Position numbers and translations under genes: made by a program
Notes under the pieces: generated by a model
Databases searched by the model: none
Seen by the model: the letters and a program-made list of their open reading frames with translations, nothing else
Told to the model about the DNA's origin: nothing
Shown: positions 1 to 10,600 of the stretch, piece by piece
Position numbering within the stretch: position 1 is the first letter of the stretch
Layout of the letters: every line of letters begins with the position of its first letter
DNA from: Euborellia annulipes
Taxonomy: Eukaryota; Arthropoda; Insecta; Dermaptera; Anisolabididae
NCBI GenBank assembly: GCA_023213315.1
Contig: JAKCPI010002008.1
Coordinates: 26,204 to 90,203, forward strand
DNA length: 64,000 bases
Direction: 5' to 3'

Positions 1-79
1 CCTTCTCTTCTAATCAAATAATTATATTTTTTTTTTTAATTTTATCAAGCCCAATAATTTTTATTTATTAAATTAAACA

Positions 80-236
80 TTAATGAGTAGTGAGGAGTTT
101 CAAGGCAGCCAAAAGCAAAGAAAAAAAAAAGGTGATGAAGGCCGGAAACGTCGACAAGCGTGTAAAATAAAGCCAAGGATAAATATGTTTTTTCTTTGTT
201 GCTTTTGGCTGCCTTGAATCTCCTCACTGCTCATTA
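80..236. repeat. Foldback repeat with decayed hammerhead remnant
   Basis: Arms 80-121 and 193-236 are inverted copies. The loop at 132-155 reads GTGATGAAGGCCGGAAACGTC, a damaged hammerhead-like core with a collapsed stem II. Confidence 0.55.
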
Positions 237-240
237 CATT

Positions 241-533
241 CAGCCACTTCCCTGAAGCCCCCGGGTGTGGGGAGTGGGGGGGGCCCCCCAACGGGGCGGA
301 TTTTTTAGGGGGGGGGGAAAAAACCCTGAAAGCAAATTGTTCAAATTTAGCAAGCTTTAAAAAAAAAAAAAAATATATTCAGGAATAGCTCAAAATTTCA
401 ATTTTTTTGGCCTCTGTTCTAAAAAGAGTGACGTTTCGGTTCCTCATATTGTTTGATTAGGACAGAATTTCTATTTTTTTTTTCTTGATGGCCACAAATT
501 AATCTAAAAAGCAAAATTCTTTTTCTTCTTTAG
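241..533. other. SLC38A9 intron end, low complexity
   Basis: It holds G-rich (260-320) and A/T-rich runs and, at 425-447 on the - strand, an isolated ACCGAAACGTC remnant. I see no coding exon. Confidence 0.5.
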
Positions 534-691
534 ATTTTCCGTTTGGAACACGATCGTCGGTTCTTCGGTGCTGGTGCTCCCGTGGGGGATCGAACGCGCT
601 GGTCTCCTGGGAGGAATTCTTATAGTCCTCGGAATTGGCCTGCTCTGCCTCTACACTACAAATCGAATTCTTTCCGTTCACAAACTCATAG
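534..691 (+). CDS. SLC38A9: SLC38A9 exon a: membrane spans 1-2
   Basis: The acceptor TTTAG precedes 534 and the donor is G|GTTCGT. The exon enters with the last base of a codon and reads FSVWNTIVGSSVLVLPWG. The WNT asparagine corresponds to human N128. The position of human T133, implicated in arginine sensing, is Ser here. Confidence 0.92.
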
Positions 692-3600
692 GTTCGTTGA
701 GGAGACGATCACTTAAAATGAAGATGCCAATAAATAGATAGATAAATAACGAGGAATTCTCTTCTAGGTAGCGATCCTGAAGGCGAAGTTCCAGAACTTT
801 GCCTAACTCTTCTCGGAAGGCCTTTTCAATTATTGGCGAAGGCATTCTCCGTGCTGGTACTCCTGGGAGCCCTCATCGTCTACTGGGTGCTGCTCACCAA
901 TTTCCTCTATCATTCCGTCTGCTATTTATATGGTAATTAAATGATAACTCAATCGATGAATGGAATAAACTTTCAACAAATGCTATTCAACAGGTGCAAA
1001 CTTATTTATTTATTTTTTTATTTTTAGATCTCGTGGTAGGCGGGACCTCTCATATTGGCTCTATTTCAAACAGGACTTCATCGATATCCGGTAATTATAT
1101 TAATGAATGGAAAACATTCTTCTTTAATTTACTATATAAAAAACAACAAAAAAGAAACGAATGATTTAATTCAAACATCAATTGTCTTTACCTGAGAGAT
1201 AATAAAAATCAAATTGCGTGTCTTCTAGTTGTGTGCGATGACGCGGTGACCGACGAGGACCAAGAATACGACGACGGGTCAGCGTTCAGCAGGTTTTGGC
1301 ACATGCGCCGAACGGCGCCACTCGTCCTCGCGCTCCTCATGGCGCCCCTCCTCAATTTCAAGAGCGCGACGTTCTTTACAAAATTTAACGCTTTAGGTAT
1401 GACCCTTGATTTTAATTCAATTCTTTCCAAAAAAGCAAATGCCAGGCATGAACTAAAATTCAAATTATAAGCGCGGAACTATCGAAATATTTATATTCAA
1501 TTAACAAAAAATACACATGTTATCAATGACAACTCTTTGTTTGTTTGTTTTTTTTATAAATATTTGAACAAATTTCTCTTTGAAGACTGAAGATGGCAGA
1601 TTGCGGATCCCGGCCGAAGCGTTCCAATAAATATTACATCGAGGCTCACTTGTTGGCTGCATCCTCTGCCTTTTTAAACAAACGCCTACTCTCTTATCTA
1701 CAGCTATTTAATATTAACCAATTCTTTATTAGTTTGTCCTTAAAAAGGAAGATTTTTATCAGAATCTACCTTCAGTATTTCCATTTGCAGCATATTTTTC
1801 CCTCTTGGGTGAAATTTTAAAATTAAGTAGTCGTTTTATAATAGATGGGATTAATTTCCACCCAAAAGGACAATAGATAGGAAAGGAGCATGCAGCCAGG
1901 TAGGAATCAGTCTTCGTTAAGGAAACAGTTTCGGTTTTAATGAAATAAAGCCATCTTCAGTCCAATAGGCCAAATTGAGTCAAATAGTGGCCAATTGACA
2001 ACTCCACTATTTGACTCCATGCTCTGTCATTTGGTCTATTGGACTGAAGATGGCTTCATTTCATTAAAACCGAAACTGTTTCCTTAACAAGACGACCTAC
2101 GGCTGCGCGCTCCTTTCTTATCTATGGTTCAAATTCAACAGCCGATTTATTTCAGGCAGGCATATGATTTGAATGGATATTCAGGCTATCAATTTTGGTG
2201 GAATCAACATATGAGTCGTTTATTTCCAGAAGTGTCTAGTTGCATCGGGAACAAATTGTCAGGAAACGAGAAAAGCCTGTATTTTATTAAACTCAAGAGT
2301 TAATTTATGACGCTTATGTTTATAAAATCTGTAAATAAATCATGAACACAATTTACATATGTTTGTAGTAAAGAAGAAAGAAAAGAGCGATCGCAGCTAA
2401 CAAAGTTTATTTCGTTTATTAATCGCTTCAAGCCGACGTTTCGGTCAGATATACGACCATCATCAGGGCTGAAGCGAGTCAACAAAATTCCTCAAAATGT
2501 CGAATGGCACAATCGTATAAAATATTTTTTGCCATTTTATAAGGACCAACAGGCTATGCGAGTCAAGGTTAGATTGACCTAACCTTGATAGATCTAACCT
2601 TGACTCGCATAGCCTGTTGATCCTTATAAAATGGCAAAAAATATTTTATACGATTGTGCCATTCGACATTTTGAGGAATTTTGTTGACACACTTCAGCCC
2701 TGATGATGGTCGTATATCTGACCGAAACGTCGGCTTGAAGCGATTAATAAACGAAATAAACTTTGTTAGCTGCGATCGCTCTTTTCTTTCTTCTTTACTA
2801 CAAGATCTACTCAGCTATCCACCTCACTCTAGTCTTTGTTTGTTTGCAACAAGACAGTTTTGGGAATGCAATTCGGCCCGGTTTGAATTTGGACTCGATT
2901 TCAGTATTTGTTTTAAATAGGATTTATCAACTTTTTTCACTGGACAACTATTTTCAAATGTGCATTTCAGTTGTGCCAACAACATGCAATTAAAATGTCA
3001 ACTTTTCAAATTTTGTCAATTAGGCTCTTTTGCAAATGGACGACTCATCTATCTCTCAACTAATGCATTTTTCTCTCTTCCCGCAGGTACGATATCCCTG
3101 GTTTACTTGCTGGTGATGGTGGTCGTGAAGGCCGCCTCCTGGGGTCCAAATATCGACTTGCAAGATCCGATCAGTCCCCATTACACGCCACTCTTTAAGC
3201 TCTCTTTTCCCGCACTCAGCGGAACTCTTGCTCTAAGTTTTTTCATTCATAATATCATCATCTCAATAATGCGCAACAATCGACACCAAGAAAACAATGT
3301 GAGTTGCAAATTGGAAGAATTTTTTATTTCATTTATTTATTTATTTATTTGTTTGTTTATTTTAGGCTCGAGATTTGTCGATTGCGTATCTGCTTGTTAT
3401 TATTACGTACCTCGTCGTCGGAGTGGGATTTTATGTTTGCTTCCCTCTTATGAAATCATGCATTTCAGATGTGAGTCTAATTTCTTTTCTTTTTTTTTAA
3501 TAAATATTGCAATACGCAGATTAGTCGGCCCCACCTTCACTGCTTCATATAAAGGTCTTGGCGCCCGAAACGTTGAATTAAATTTTGGCCTCCTTAACAT

Positions 3601-5350
3601 CGAGATTCGAATCATTTATTACGTTAATTTTATAAATAATTTTTTTTTTTAGAATTTCCTGAATAATTTCAAGACGGGGGATATCCTGACGGTGGCGGCT
3701 CGCTTCTCTCTTCTCTTCCAATTATTCACCGTTTACCCTCTAATCGGGTTTATGGCTCGCGGTCAAATTCTCGTTGCTCTAACGGGAAATAGTTACCCTA
3801 GTCGATGGCACGTCTTCTGCCTCAACGCCGTCATCGTGTTTACGTGCATTATGTTCGCCATGTTCCTCCCTAGCGTCGGTACAATCATTCGGTGAGTCAA
3901 CTTCTTATCTATAAATGGTCCTCGACATGACGGAGAAATCTTTTTATCAAAGACAGCGCGTCAAAAAAAAACGAACTTTCTGGCTCTTTTACAAAACGAT
4001 GTTTTTCTACTCTTGTCAGTCTGTTCTGACTTGTTTTTAGGTCAAGGTTAATAATAAATTTACTAGAAAATCATTTTTGAGAGGTATTTATTTTCTGGTT
4101 TACAGATACGGCATTATGATCCGTTTCGGCCCCAAGGCGGCCATCATCAGAACCTTAAACAGAATTATTAATTTTTACAAGATGTATGTATATCTGTAGA
4201 AGTTATAAATTAATAATACAAATATTGTATATTGTTACAATCATGTAATATTGATATTTTTAATTACCACGGACACATTCCTTTACATTCATATCAGTCT
4301 TTTTAAGCCGAGTTTTTCCCCGAATTGGCCGCTATACACATTTATTATTTTAAGATCTCTTAAAATAATAAATGTTTTTACCTACTAATCGATCAAGAAA
4401 TGACTAACTCGGCTTAAAAAGACTGATATGACTGTAAAGGAATGTAAAGTCCGTGGTAATTAAAAATATTAAATGATTGTAACAATATACAATATTTCGA
4501 CTTCTACAGATATACATACATCTTTGTAAAAATTAATAATTCTGTTAAAGATTCTGATGATGGCCGCCTTGGGGCCGAAACGGATCATAAGGGCCGTATC
4601 TGTCGTTTTGTAAAAGAAATTAATGTCCACCAGTCCGACATCCTCAAATTACACTTTGTTTCTTCTTAAAAAGACCTGTTCTAATCTATCTTAATGATCC
4701 TCTAATTTATTAAACATTTAATATGAAATATCTTGAGAAGGATGAATAAATAAAATCCGGAGCTGATGTTCAGGCAATTTATTTGGATTAATTCCTTCCG
4801 CTATAAGTCAACGTTTCGGGGCCAAAATGGCTCCTTCTTCAGGACCATGCGGTGTCAAAAAAAAACAACTTTGTCAATTTTAATCACAGCATTTATGACA
4901 AATTGTTTTTTTGACACCGCATGGTCCTGAAGAAGGAGCCATTTTGGCCCCGAAACGTTGACTTATAGCGGAAGGAATTAATCCAAATAAATTGCCTGAA
5001 CATCAGCTCCGGATTTTATTTATTCATCCTTCTCAATAATATCCACCAGGCTGCTTGAGATGGATATTAATTCAAAATTTGATTTTTATATGAATTTCCA
5101 TTAAGAGAAAAACAGAAATGGAAATATTATTTTAAAATCTTAGAAATTTGGCGTAAATTTAAATTGTAATTATTTATTAAAATGATATGAATTTGTGTTA
5201 AATTTACTTAGAAATCTATAGAAGATTTCATTAATAAATTGTACTATCAGATTAGGAAGCAACAAAGTGTTACGTTTTTTTTTTAATGTCTTTTGGGGGA
5301 TGTTGACTAGTCAGGTTGATTTCGTTGTTGAGTCAAATATTCCAATATTT

Positions 5351-5422
<72 letters not shown>

Positions 5423-5833
5423 CGCCCCGGCTCGGCGCCTCGAGGGGGGAGGGCACGCGAGAGCTCACAATCTTTTTTTTTTTTTTTTTGAGGTTTCCCA
5501 CTAATCGAAAAACTTGCAGGTCTGTCCGCATTTTTATTAAATTTAGAGAACAATTTAAGAAGAATTCTTTCTAAAGGGTGATCATGGTTGAAGACCATTT
5601 ATTATCTTTAATAATTAAAAAAAAAAATAAGTTTAAAGAACGCAAACGCTTTTGTCAGATACACCGGCGCCCTGTCCGGCTTCGTGTACATCTTCACGCT
5701 GCCCATTCTGCTTCACCTGGCCACTTTGCGACGCCAAGGGAAACTCTCGACCGCCAAATACATTCTGCATCTGTCGGTGCCCGTCATCGGCGGGCTGAAT
5801 CTCCTCGCCCAATTCTTCGTTCCTACTCACTGA
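534..5833 (+). CDS. SLC38A9: SLC38A9-like lysosomal amino-acid transporter/sensor, 3' eight coding exons (5' end outside window)
   Basis: Coding exons are 534-691, 768-932, 1028-1090, 1229-1396, 3087-3298, 3366-3470, 3653-3891 and 5659-5833, with TGA at 5831-5833. All junctions keep frame and give 427 residues after the split first codon. Landmarks match human SLC38A9 from membrane span 1 to the C terminus: WNTIVGSS, PWGI, YWVLLTNFL, PLLNFKS, ALSFFIHN, NNRHQENN, RDLSIAY and GTIIRYTGA. The human protein (561 residues, 11 spans) exports amino acids from lysosomes and signals lysosomal arginine to Rag/mTORC1. The cytosolic N-terminal tail that contacts Rag-Ragulator is not in this window. The luminal loop after span 3 is shorter than in human. 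AATAAA lies at 5879-5884. The introns 1397-3086 and 3892-5658 are bloated by palindromic repeats. Orthology is from recalled motif similarity; no search was run. Confidence 0.94.
768..932 (+). CDS. SLC38A9: SLC38A9 exon b: loop and span 3
   Basis: The exon reads GSDPEGEVPELCLTLLGRPF and continues into LIVYWVLLTNFLYHS, matching the human CRHYFG...MIVYWVLMSNFL stretch. It ends in phase 1 at G|GTAATT. Confidence 0.92.
1028..1090 (+). CDS. SLC38A9: SLC38A9 exon c: luminal loop
   Basis: This 63-nt phase 1-1 exon is flanked by TTTTTAG and GTAATT. It encodes a polar luminal segment with the N-glycosylation sequon NRT. It was placed because it is the only stretch that joins exons b and d in frame. 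Confidence 0.85.
1229..1396 (+). CDS. SLC38A9: SLC38A9 exon d: luminal loop end and span 4
   Basis: The exon reads VVCDD, an acidic stretch, then FWHMRRTAPLVLALLMAPLL and NFKSATFFTKFNAL. It aligns with human WWDKSRTVP...PLLNFKSPSFFSKFNILG. The donor is G|GTATGA. Confidence 0.93.
1919..1965 (-). ncRNA. Hammerhead-ribozyme-like motif
   Basis: On the - strand GGACTGAAGATGG leads to a long stem II loop and then CCGAAACTGTTTCC. GGA/TCC can close stem I. It is antisense to SLC38A9. Confidence 0.4.
2039..2086 (+). ncRNA. Hammerhead-ribozyme-like motif
   Basis: This is the + strand partner with core CTGAAGA and GAAACTGTT. Stem I GGA/TCC is 3 bp, and stem II is only GG/CC with a long loop. Core residues are present but helices are weak. 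Confidence 0.42.
2424..2476 (-). ncRNA. Hammerhead ribozyme candidate, intact core
   Basis: Read on the - strand: stem I GCTTCAGCC pairs with GGC-T-TGAAGC (9 bp, one bulge). The core is CTGATGA, stem II is GGTC/GACC, then GAAACGTC. Antisense to SLC38A9. Confidence 0.65.
2691..2741 (+). ncRNA. Hammerhead ribozyme candidate, intact core, sense in SLC38A9 intron
   Basis: Core CTGATGA, stem II GGTC/GACC, GAAACGTC with predicted cleavage after GTC. Stem I CTTCAGCC pairs with GGC-T-TGAAG. It would be transcribed with the SLC38A9 pre-mRNA. Confidence 0.68.
3087..3298 (+). CDS. SLC38A9: SLC38A9 exon e: spans 5-6
   Basis: The exon starts with GTISLVYLLVMVVVKA, which directly continues exon d across a 1.7-kb intron. 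It ends with ALSFFIHNIIIS and NNRHQENN before GTGAGT. The human counterpart is [22 protein letters not shown]. Confidence 0.94.
3366..3470 (+). CDS. SLC38A9: SLC38A9 exon f: span 7
   Basis: This phase 0-0 exon of 35 codons begins ARDLSIAYLLVIITYL and ends KSCISD before GTGAGT. It aligns with human VRDLCIAYMLVTLTYL...KDCIEQ. Confidence 0.93.
3541..3580 (+). ncRNA. Decayed hammerhead-like remnant
   Basis: AAAGGTCTTGGCGCCCGAAACGTTG preserves only the 3' half of the motif; the CTGANGA box is lost. It lies in the intron between SLC38A9 exons f and g. Confidence 0.25.
3653..3891 (+). CDS. SLC38A9: SLC38A9 exon g: spans 8-9
   Basis: The exon reads NFLNNFKTGDILTVAARFSL, then LFTVYPLIGFMARGQ and GTIIR. 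It ends in phase 2 at CG|GTGAGT. Human has [20 protein letters not shown]...MMTVYPLLGYLARVQ. Confidence 0.93.
4102..4611. repeat. Palindromic element with paired CTGATGA/GAAAC motifs
   Basis: Arms of about 240 bp are inverted around 4355. Motifs sit at 4117-4160 (-) and 4548-4590 (+), with core CTGATGA and stem II GGCC/GGCC. GAAACGGATC follows instead of GAAACGTH, so the catalytic 3' part is altered. In SLC38A9 intron 3892-5658. Confidence 0.7.
4803..4848 (-). ncRNA. Hammerhead ribozyme candidate
   Basis: On the - strand: GGTC-CTGAAGA, stem II GGAGCC/GGCCCC with one A-C mismatch, GAAACGTT, then GAC pairing with GTC. Confidence 0.55.
4921..4967 (+). ncRNA. Hammerhead ribozyme candidate, sense in SLC38A9 intron
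   Basis: Stem I GTC/GAC closes CTGAAGA and GAAACGTT. Stem II GGAGCC/GGCCCC has one mismatch. Cleavage would be after GTT. Confidence 0.6.
5353..5421 (+). repeat. 69-nt poly-G tract
   Basis: An uninterrupted G run lies in the SLC38A9 intron, followed by a GC-rich flank (5422-5468) unlike its surroundings. It could form stacked G-quadruplexes, or reflect a sequencing or assembly artefact. Confidence 0.9.
5659..5833 (+). CDS. SLC38A9: SLC38A9 terminal exon h: spans 10-11 and stop
   Basis: A single A completes the arginine codon, giving RYTGALSGFVYIFTLPILLH and later LNLLAQFFVPTH then TGA. It matches the human C terminus RYSGAACGLAFVFIYP...VANLIVQFFM. Confidence 0.93.
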
Positions 5834-5878
5834 TCTCATATTCAAAGAGAATAATTAATTTGCATCTTCTAACTAAAA

Positions 5879-5884
5879 AATAAA
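5879..5884 (+). terminator. Poly(A) signal candidate of the SLC38A9 gene
   Basis: AATAAA lies 46 nt after the stop codon. A second AATAAA lies near 6042. Cleavage is expected 10-30 nt downstream of whichever is used. Confidence 0.5.
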
Positions 5885-6372
5885 TAATTTTAAGGCTGTG
5901 TAAATGTCCAAGTGAATGGAGGGAATGGAGAAATAAGATGTATGATACTATTAAAATATTTTTATTATTTTTAAGTTTCCAATCTGTATATATATATATA
6001 TCTATGTATTATATTTTTGTATAAGATAAGAATATTTTAAAAATAAATTATAAATTAAATAAAAAAAAAACATTTATTTTAAAATATATCTTTTTAATTT
6101 AAAATAATCAGTCAACAAGAGATAATAAGGTACATTTAAAGCTCTCGTCATGGTCACCAGGCCACCCATATTTGGTCACGCGACGCCGCCACTAAGCGAC
6201 GGCATTTTGTAGAATTTGAATTCGATATCGATAGCCACTTGAAGCGACTAGAAAGAGACAAAAGTTGCCAAAAAGCTAAATGTTTCCTGTCCTTGTTTGT
6301 TTTGTAGCTTGAGTCCTTTTTCGCTTAACATTTTGACTCTTTAAAACTAGAATAAAAATAAATATACACTTC

Positions 6373-6378
6373 TTTATT
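6373..6378 (-). terminator. Poly(A) signal candidate of the Venus kinase receptor gene
   Basis: TTTATT on the + strand reads AATAAA on the - strand, about 250 nt past the receptor stop codon. Confidence 0.4.
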
Positions 6379-6625
6379 AAAATGAACACTTGCACTAACC
6401 TTGAAAGAATATTTACAAATAAATTAACGTTCTTCTTCTTGGTGATTGATTTTATTGCATTAGGACTTATCTCTATTCAAAGTTCAGACTCAGTCGACTA
6501 GGGAGGGTTGCAAATGCGTCGAGGGCTTACCAAAGGAGCGAATGGCGAATCGAACCCGCGATTCCATTTGCGATTCCTTTGATACTCACTCGAAACCAGA
6601 GAGGTAGAAATATTGCTTGTTTCGC

Positions 6626-7646
6626 TTAAGGGTTGCAATAGGCAGCGACGTCGTCGTCTTCTTCGGCGGCAGTTGATGTCTGAGGCGACCCCGGCAAAGG
6701 AATGAGCGGCTCAGTTGCTGACGAATTCAAACGGCGCCGAAGACTGATCGAGACCTTACGAAAGGACTCAGGTAGGGGGAATTCGCCTTGGGGCTCTTCG
6801 AGTTGCACGGAAGCGATCGGCGCATCCAAGCACGGGGAAAGCAGACGTGGATTGTTCGCCAGGAACTCGACGATTTCTCTCGCCTGGGGTCGCTTTTTAT
6901 GGTCAGGATTCCAACAGGATTTCAAAAGAGCCTCGAGTTGCGGTTTGGCGCCCGAGGGCACGACTATAGTCCCGCCGTTTTTGACGTGCTCGAGCACCTG
7001 AGTGTTGGACATTCCTTGAAACGGGAAACTTCCGAACGTCATCACTTCATAAAGCAAAACTCCGTAAGACCAAACATCCGAGCTGGGCGTGAAGATTCCT
7101 AAAGCCAGGCTCTCGGGAGCCATCCAACGGACGGGTAGCATCCCTTTCCTTGAGAATTTGTAATAGTCACTCTCAAACATCGGACGGGTCATACCGAAGT
7201 CGGCGAGTTTGACGAGACGCGAGGCATTCACTAGGCAATTGCGGCAAGCAACGTCGCGGTGGACGTATTTAATTTCCGCCAGGTAACTAAGAGCGCGTGC
7301 GACGTCAATCGCCATCGTGGTGAGGCGTTTGGACGAGACTTCCTCCGTTTCCTCCGACGGGGAAGCAACGAGATGTCTTCGAGCAAGAAGGTACGTCTTG
7401 AGATCGCCGTAGAGCATAAACTCCATTATTGTATAGACAGGCTCGTTCTTAGTGCAAACGCCTAATAACTTGACAATATTGGTGTGATCGAATCGTTTCA
7501 TAACTTCGGCCTCGGAGAGGAAGTCTAACTTGACTTCGGTGCTGGAGCCAGGCTTCAGGGTCTTGACAGCAACGGCCACCCACTCCTTGTCGTTGAGCAT
7601 CGCCTCGCCGCCGTAGACAGCCCCAAACGCGCCTTCGCCGAGTTTA
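6626..7646 (-). CDS. VKR: VKR exon 15: tyrosine kinase domain and tail (residues 862-1201)
   Basis: Visible motifs are the glycine loop GEGAFG 865-870, VAVK lysine K890, C-helix E907, HRDVACRN with catalytic D993, DFG D1011, and activation loop FESDYYKFSRKG with Y1023 and Y1024. PVRWMAPE follows at 1033-1040. All catalytic residues are present, so the kinase should be active. The insulin-receptor triplet YxxxYY is FxxxYY here (F1019). The tail is short, basic then acidic, ending AAYCNP before TAA. Confidence 0.95.
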
Positions 7647-10600
7647 CTAAACACAAACGACAAATGACATCACAAGACTCCTTTAACTAACCCTCAAATG
7701 GACACCTACCGATTAATAACTACACGATCTCGTGGCAATTCCCATTTATCCAGAGATTTGCACAGTTGATTCGCAGAAACCATCTCCATCCCGAGCGTCT
7801 GCATTATCATCTTTTGCTGAAACAAAATTATATCCGATAAAAATGAATTTATTGTTATTATTAATCACACATTAATCAAGAAAATTTCAAAATAAGATTG
7901 GCAGATATACTTTATTTAAAAATTATATGTCAAATAGTTCAGCACTCTTGCAAAAGATGGCAGGCTAGTCTAACAGCCGGTATTATCAGATCCCCTATTA
8001 CCCTATATATATTTTTATGCTTTTATAAAAGATACATAATATTAATATATAATAACATTTATAAAGTATTTAATCCTTAAAAGATCAATGAAAATCAACC
8101 TAAATTATTAGCTACCATGCTGACATCTCTTGGCAAATTTTCATAATAGATGTTTTTTTTGCTTGCTTTTCAAGACACACAACGCCCTCTTGTCGGGAAA
8201 AACATGCGTAACTTCTACCTCCTGAAGCCCCTTAAATCCTTTGCTTTCTATGTTTGTCAACTATACGAGATTGCTATTCAAACGCAAATGAAATAAATTT
8301 CCCGCAAGGGACGGGCTGCGAACCCGCATACTTATATGTTTGCAAAAATTTCGCCCTTCGAATAGCCTTTTTAATTTCTTTTATCTTCACAATCGTTGCG
8401 GTTAAGTGATGGCAAGCGTGGCGAAAAGCTCGGGTCAGTGAGCGTGTGGAACGTCCCCAGTTAGCCATTGATATATTTATACAAATAAATTCAACCCCTA
8501 AATGGCTTCCGTAGCCGAATATTCATATAATTTTTTAAAATACAAGTACCCATGGCTACCGGGGGACGTTTCACACGCTGATTGGTCAGGGACACCAATC
8601 CCGAACGGCATCACTTGACCTCAACGATTGTGGTGACTGTTATAATTTAAGCTCCAATCATTTTTTCTGCCCCTCCCTGCCTATTTGCGAATTACATAGG
8701 CATTTCGTCGTGCCTTCTCTAGCCTCTGGCGTTCACGTGCACTTGGTAATATTGAATGGAAGTAAAAACCCATTAAACATTTAAATATTATTTTATGAAT
8801 GAATGATTATTTATATAGATATTAAGTAATCTTATGTACACACACACACACACATCGTGTTTTAAAATATAAATACAGAAAAACCTTGAATGAATAAATA
8901 GCAATGCAAGAATTTTGCATAAAGTCTTCTTAGGGCCGGTTGTTTGATGTATGGGTAGCTAGTTGGCCAGGGGCGTATATAAGGGGGTGCCGAAGGACAC
9001 CCCCCCCCCCCCCCGAAATGTTTGATTGGCTCGGTAAAAAAAATTTCCCACGGGGTAGAAATCTCGGTTACCGCAAAAGGAAAAACTTTCAGCAGGGCCG
9101 TAACAAGGGTATGAAGCCCCTGTGGCAAGCAACTAACTTGCGCCCCCCCCCCCCATGATCCAGTGTTTCCTAACCTTTTTTGGCCAAGTTCCTCATTAAT
9201 CTCTGATAATACTCTGCTCATTTGCTCCTCCAGATTCTTTCTCCAACTCCAGTCAGCAGAATTGGTTAAAAATGTGGCCTTCATGCCAACATAAACAAAA
9301 AAAAGTTATTTAAAAATTTGTCAAAATTCCCTAAACATAGGAGTTAGCAAAATTTATATTCCACAAAATCCTTTCTCTCGTTTAAATGACAGATAAATGA
9401 AATTATAAGTTAGCATTAAAAATAAAAGGAAATTGATATGATTTTAAAAAAAAGTGCAGGAGGTGGGTTTGAACTCGCGAAGTTTGGTTACGTGAGATTG
9501 GAAAAAAATAAATTGAGGACACATTAACCACTTGAGCCACTCTTTGTTAAATTTTTAATAGGGAAAATAAGCCATATGAGAAACATGAAATAAAAGGAAA
9601 ATTAAAAAAATTTTAATATTGCACATATGATATATCATTTTTCTTTACTTTTTATGAGGATTAAGAATTTATAATCAGAATGTCAATAACATGGATAGTT
9701 TTCAAATAATTCAATAGACAAACGTCAGATTGTTTATCCCTTAATGTAATTAAACCAAAAACTCTATCTAACATATGATACATGTCATTAATTCTTGAAT
9801 TCCCCCTGATTCCAGAGAACTAAAGCCCTTTTAATTATATGATCTAATTTGGAAGTTATTGGCGATCAAAGTTCAGCTTATTTTCGACCTTAATGACATA
9901 CAGACACTCAATTTTCTATATTATCGAAAAAGCTTATTTAGCATTGTCTGATTAAAACCAAATTTTTACCAGAGATTTATAATTAAAAAATGAGTTTTTT
10001 TCTAAAGTTTCATTGAGATTGGTAAAGAAATAAATAAAATATTGACTATTTTGTAAATTAAGTTTTAGAATTCGCGATCCCGGTTGGGTAAAGAGAGCGA
10101 TCTGTGAACCGGCTCTAGGCTTCCATCTGAGATCCCGAATTCTAAAACTTAATTTACAAAATAGTCAATATTTTATTTATTTCTTTACCAATCTCAATGA
10201 AACTTTAGAAAAAAACTCATTTTTTAATTATAAATCTCTGGTAAAAATTTGGTTTTAATCAGACAATGCTAAATAAGCTTTTTCGATAATATAGAATTGA
10301 TGTCATTAAGGTCGACAATAAGCTTAACTTTGATCGCCAATAACTCCCAAATTAGATCATATAATTAAAAGGGCTTTAGTTCTCTGGAATCAGGGGGGAT
10401 TCAAGAATTAATGACATGTATCATATGTTAGATAGAGTTTTTGGTTTAATTACATTAAGGGATAAACAATCTGACGTTTGTCCATTGAATAATTTGAAAA
10501 CTATGCATTCAATTGAAATTTGGATTATAAATTATTAATCTGCATTAAATGTAGTAAAAAATGATATATCATATGTGGAATATTAACATTTTTTTAATAC

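Larger units (their letters stand above)
1870..2126. repeat. Palindromic element with a convergent pair of hammerhead-like motifs (GAAACTGTT subtype)
   Basis: Inverted arms of about 120 bp surround a short centre in the SLC38A9 intron 1397-3086. Each arm carries CTGAAGA...CCGAAACTGTT. Another copy of this palindrome type is at 44010-44259. Confidence 0.7.
2365..2802. repeat. Near-perfect palindromic element with two convergent hammerheads
   Basis: Arms of about 210 bp are inverted around 2583. The element lies in the SLC38A9 intron 1397-3086. Each arm contains a full hammerhead core, and the 3' flank of each core runs into an AATAAACGAAATAAA-type A-rich stretch. Confidence 0.8.
4733..5035. 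repeat. Palindromic element with two convergent hammerheads
   Basis: Near-perfect inverted arms of about 125 bp flank a short centre in SLC38A9 intron 3892-5658. Core variant CTGAAGA...CCCCGAAACGTTG occurs in both arms. Confidence 0.78.
5834..6625. other. Convergent 3' intergenic segment between SLC38A9 and the Venus kinase receptor
   Basis: This 792-bp AT-rich stretch contains the candidate polyadenylation signals of both genes and a TA repeat near 5989. I see no further gene. The two 3' UTRs could overlap. Confidence 0.6.

Noticed and set aside
2960..3652. A 230-codon + strand open frame spanning SLC38A9 exons e and f
   Set aside because: It reads through introns with GTGAGT donors and TTTTAG acceptors. 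Spliced exons match SLC38A9 far better than the intronic residues.
5267..5598. Open frames with long poly-Gly or poly-Pro
   Set aside because: They are translations of the 69-nt G run, with no coding evidence around it.
6702..7465. + strand open frames opposite the kinase exon
   Set aside because: Shadows of the real - strand kinase frame, which carries all catalytic motifs.
8862..9284. A 140-codon - strand frame
   Set aside because: Runs through a G/C-run repeat (poly-Gly/Pro stretches) and is not conserved-looking.
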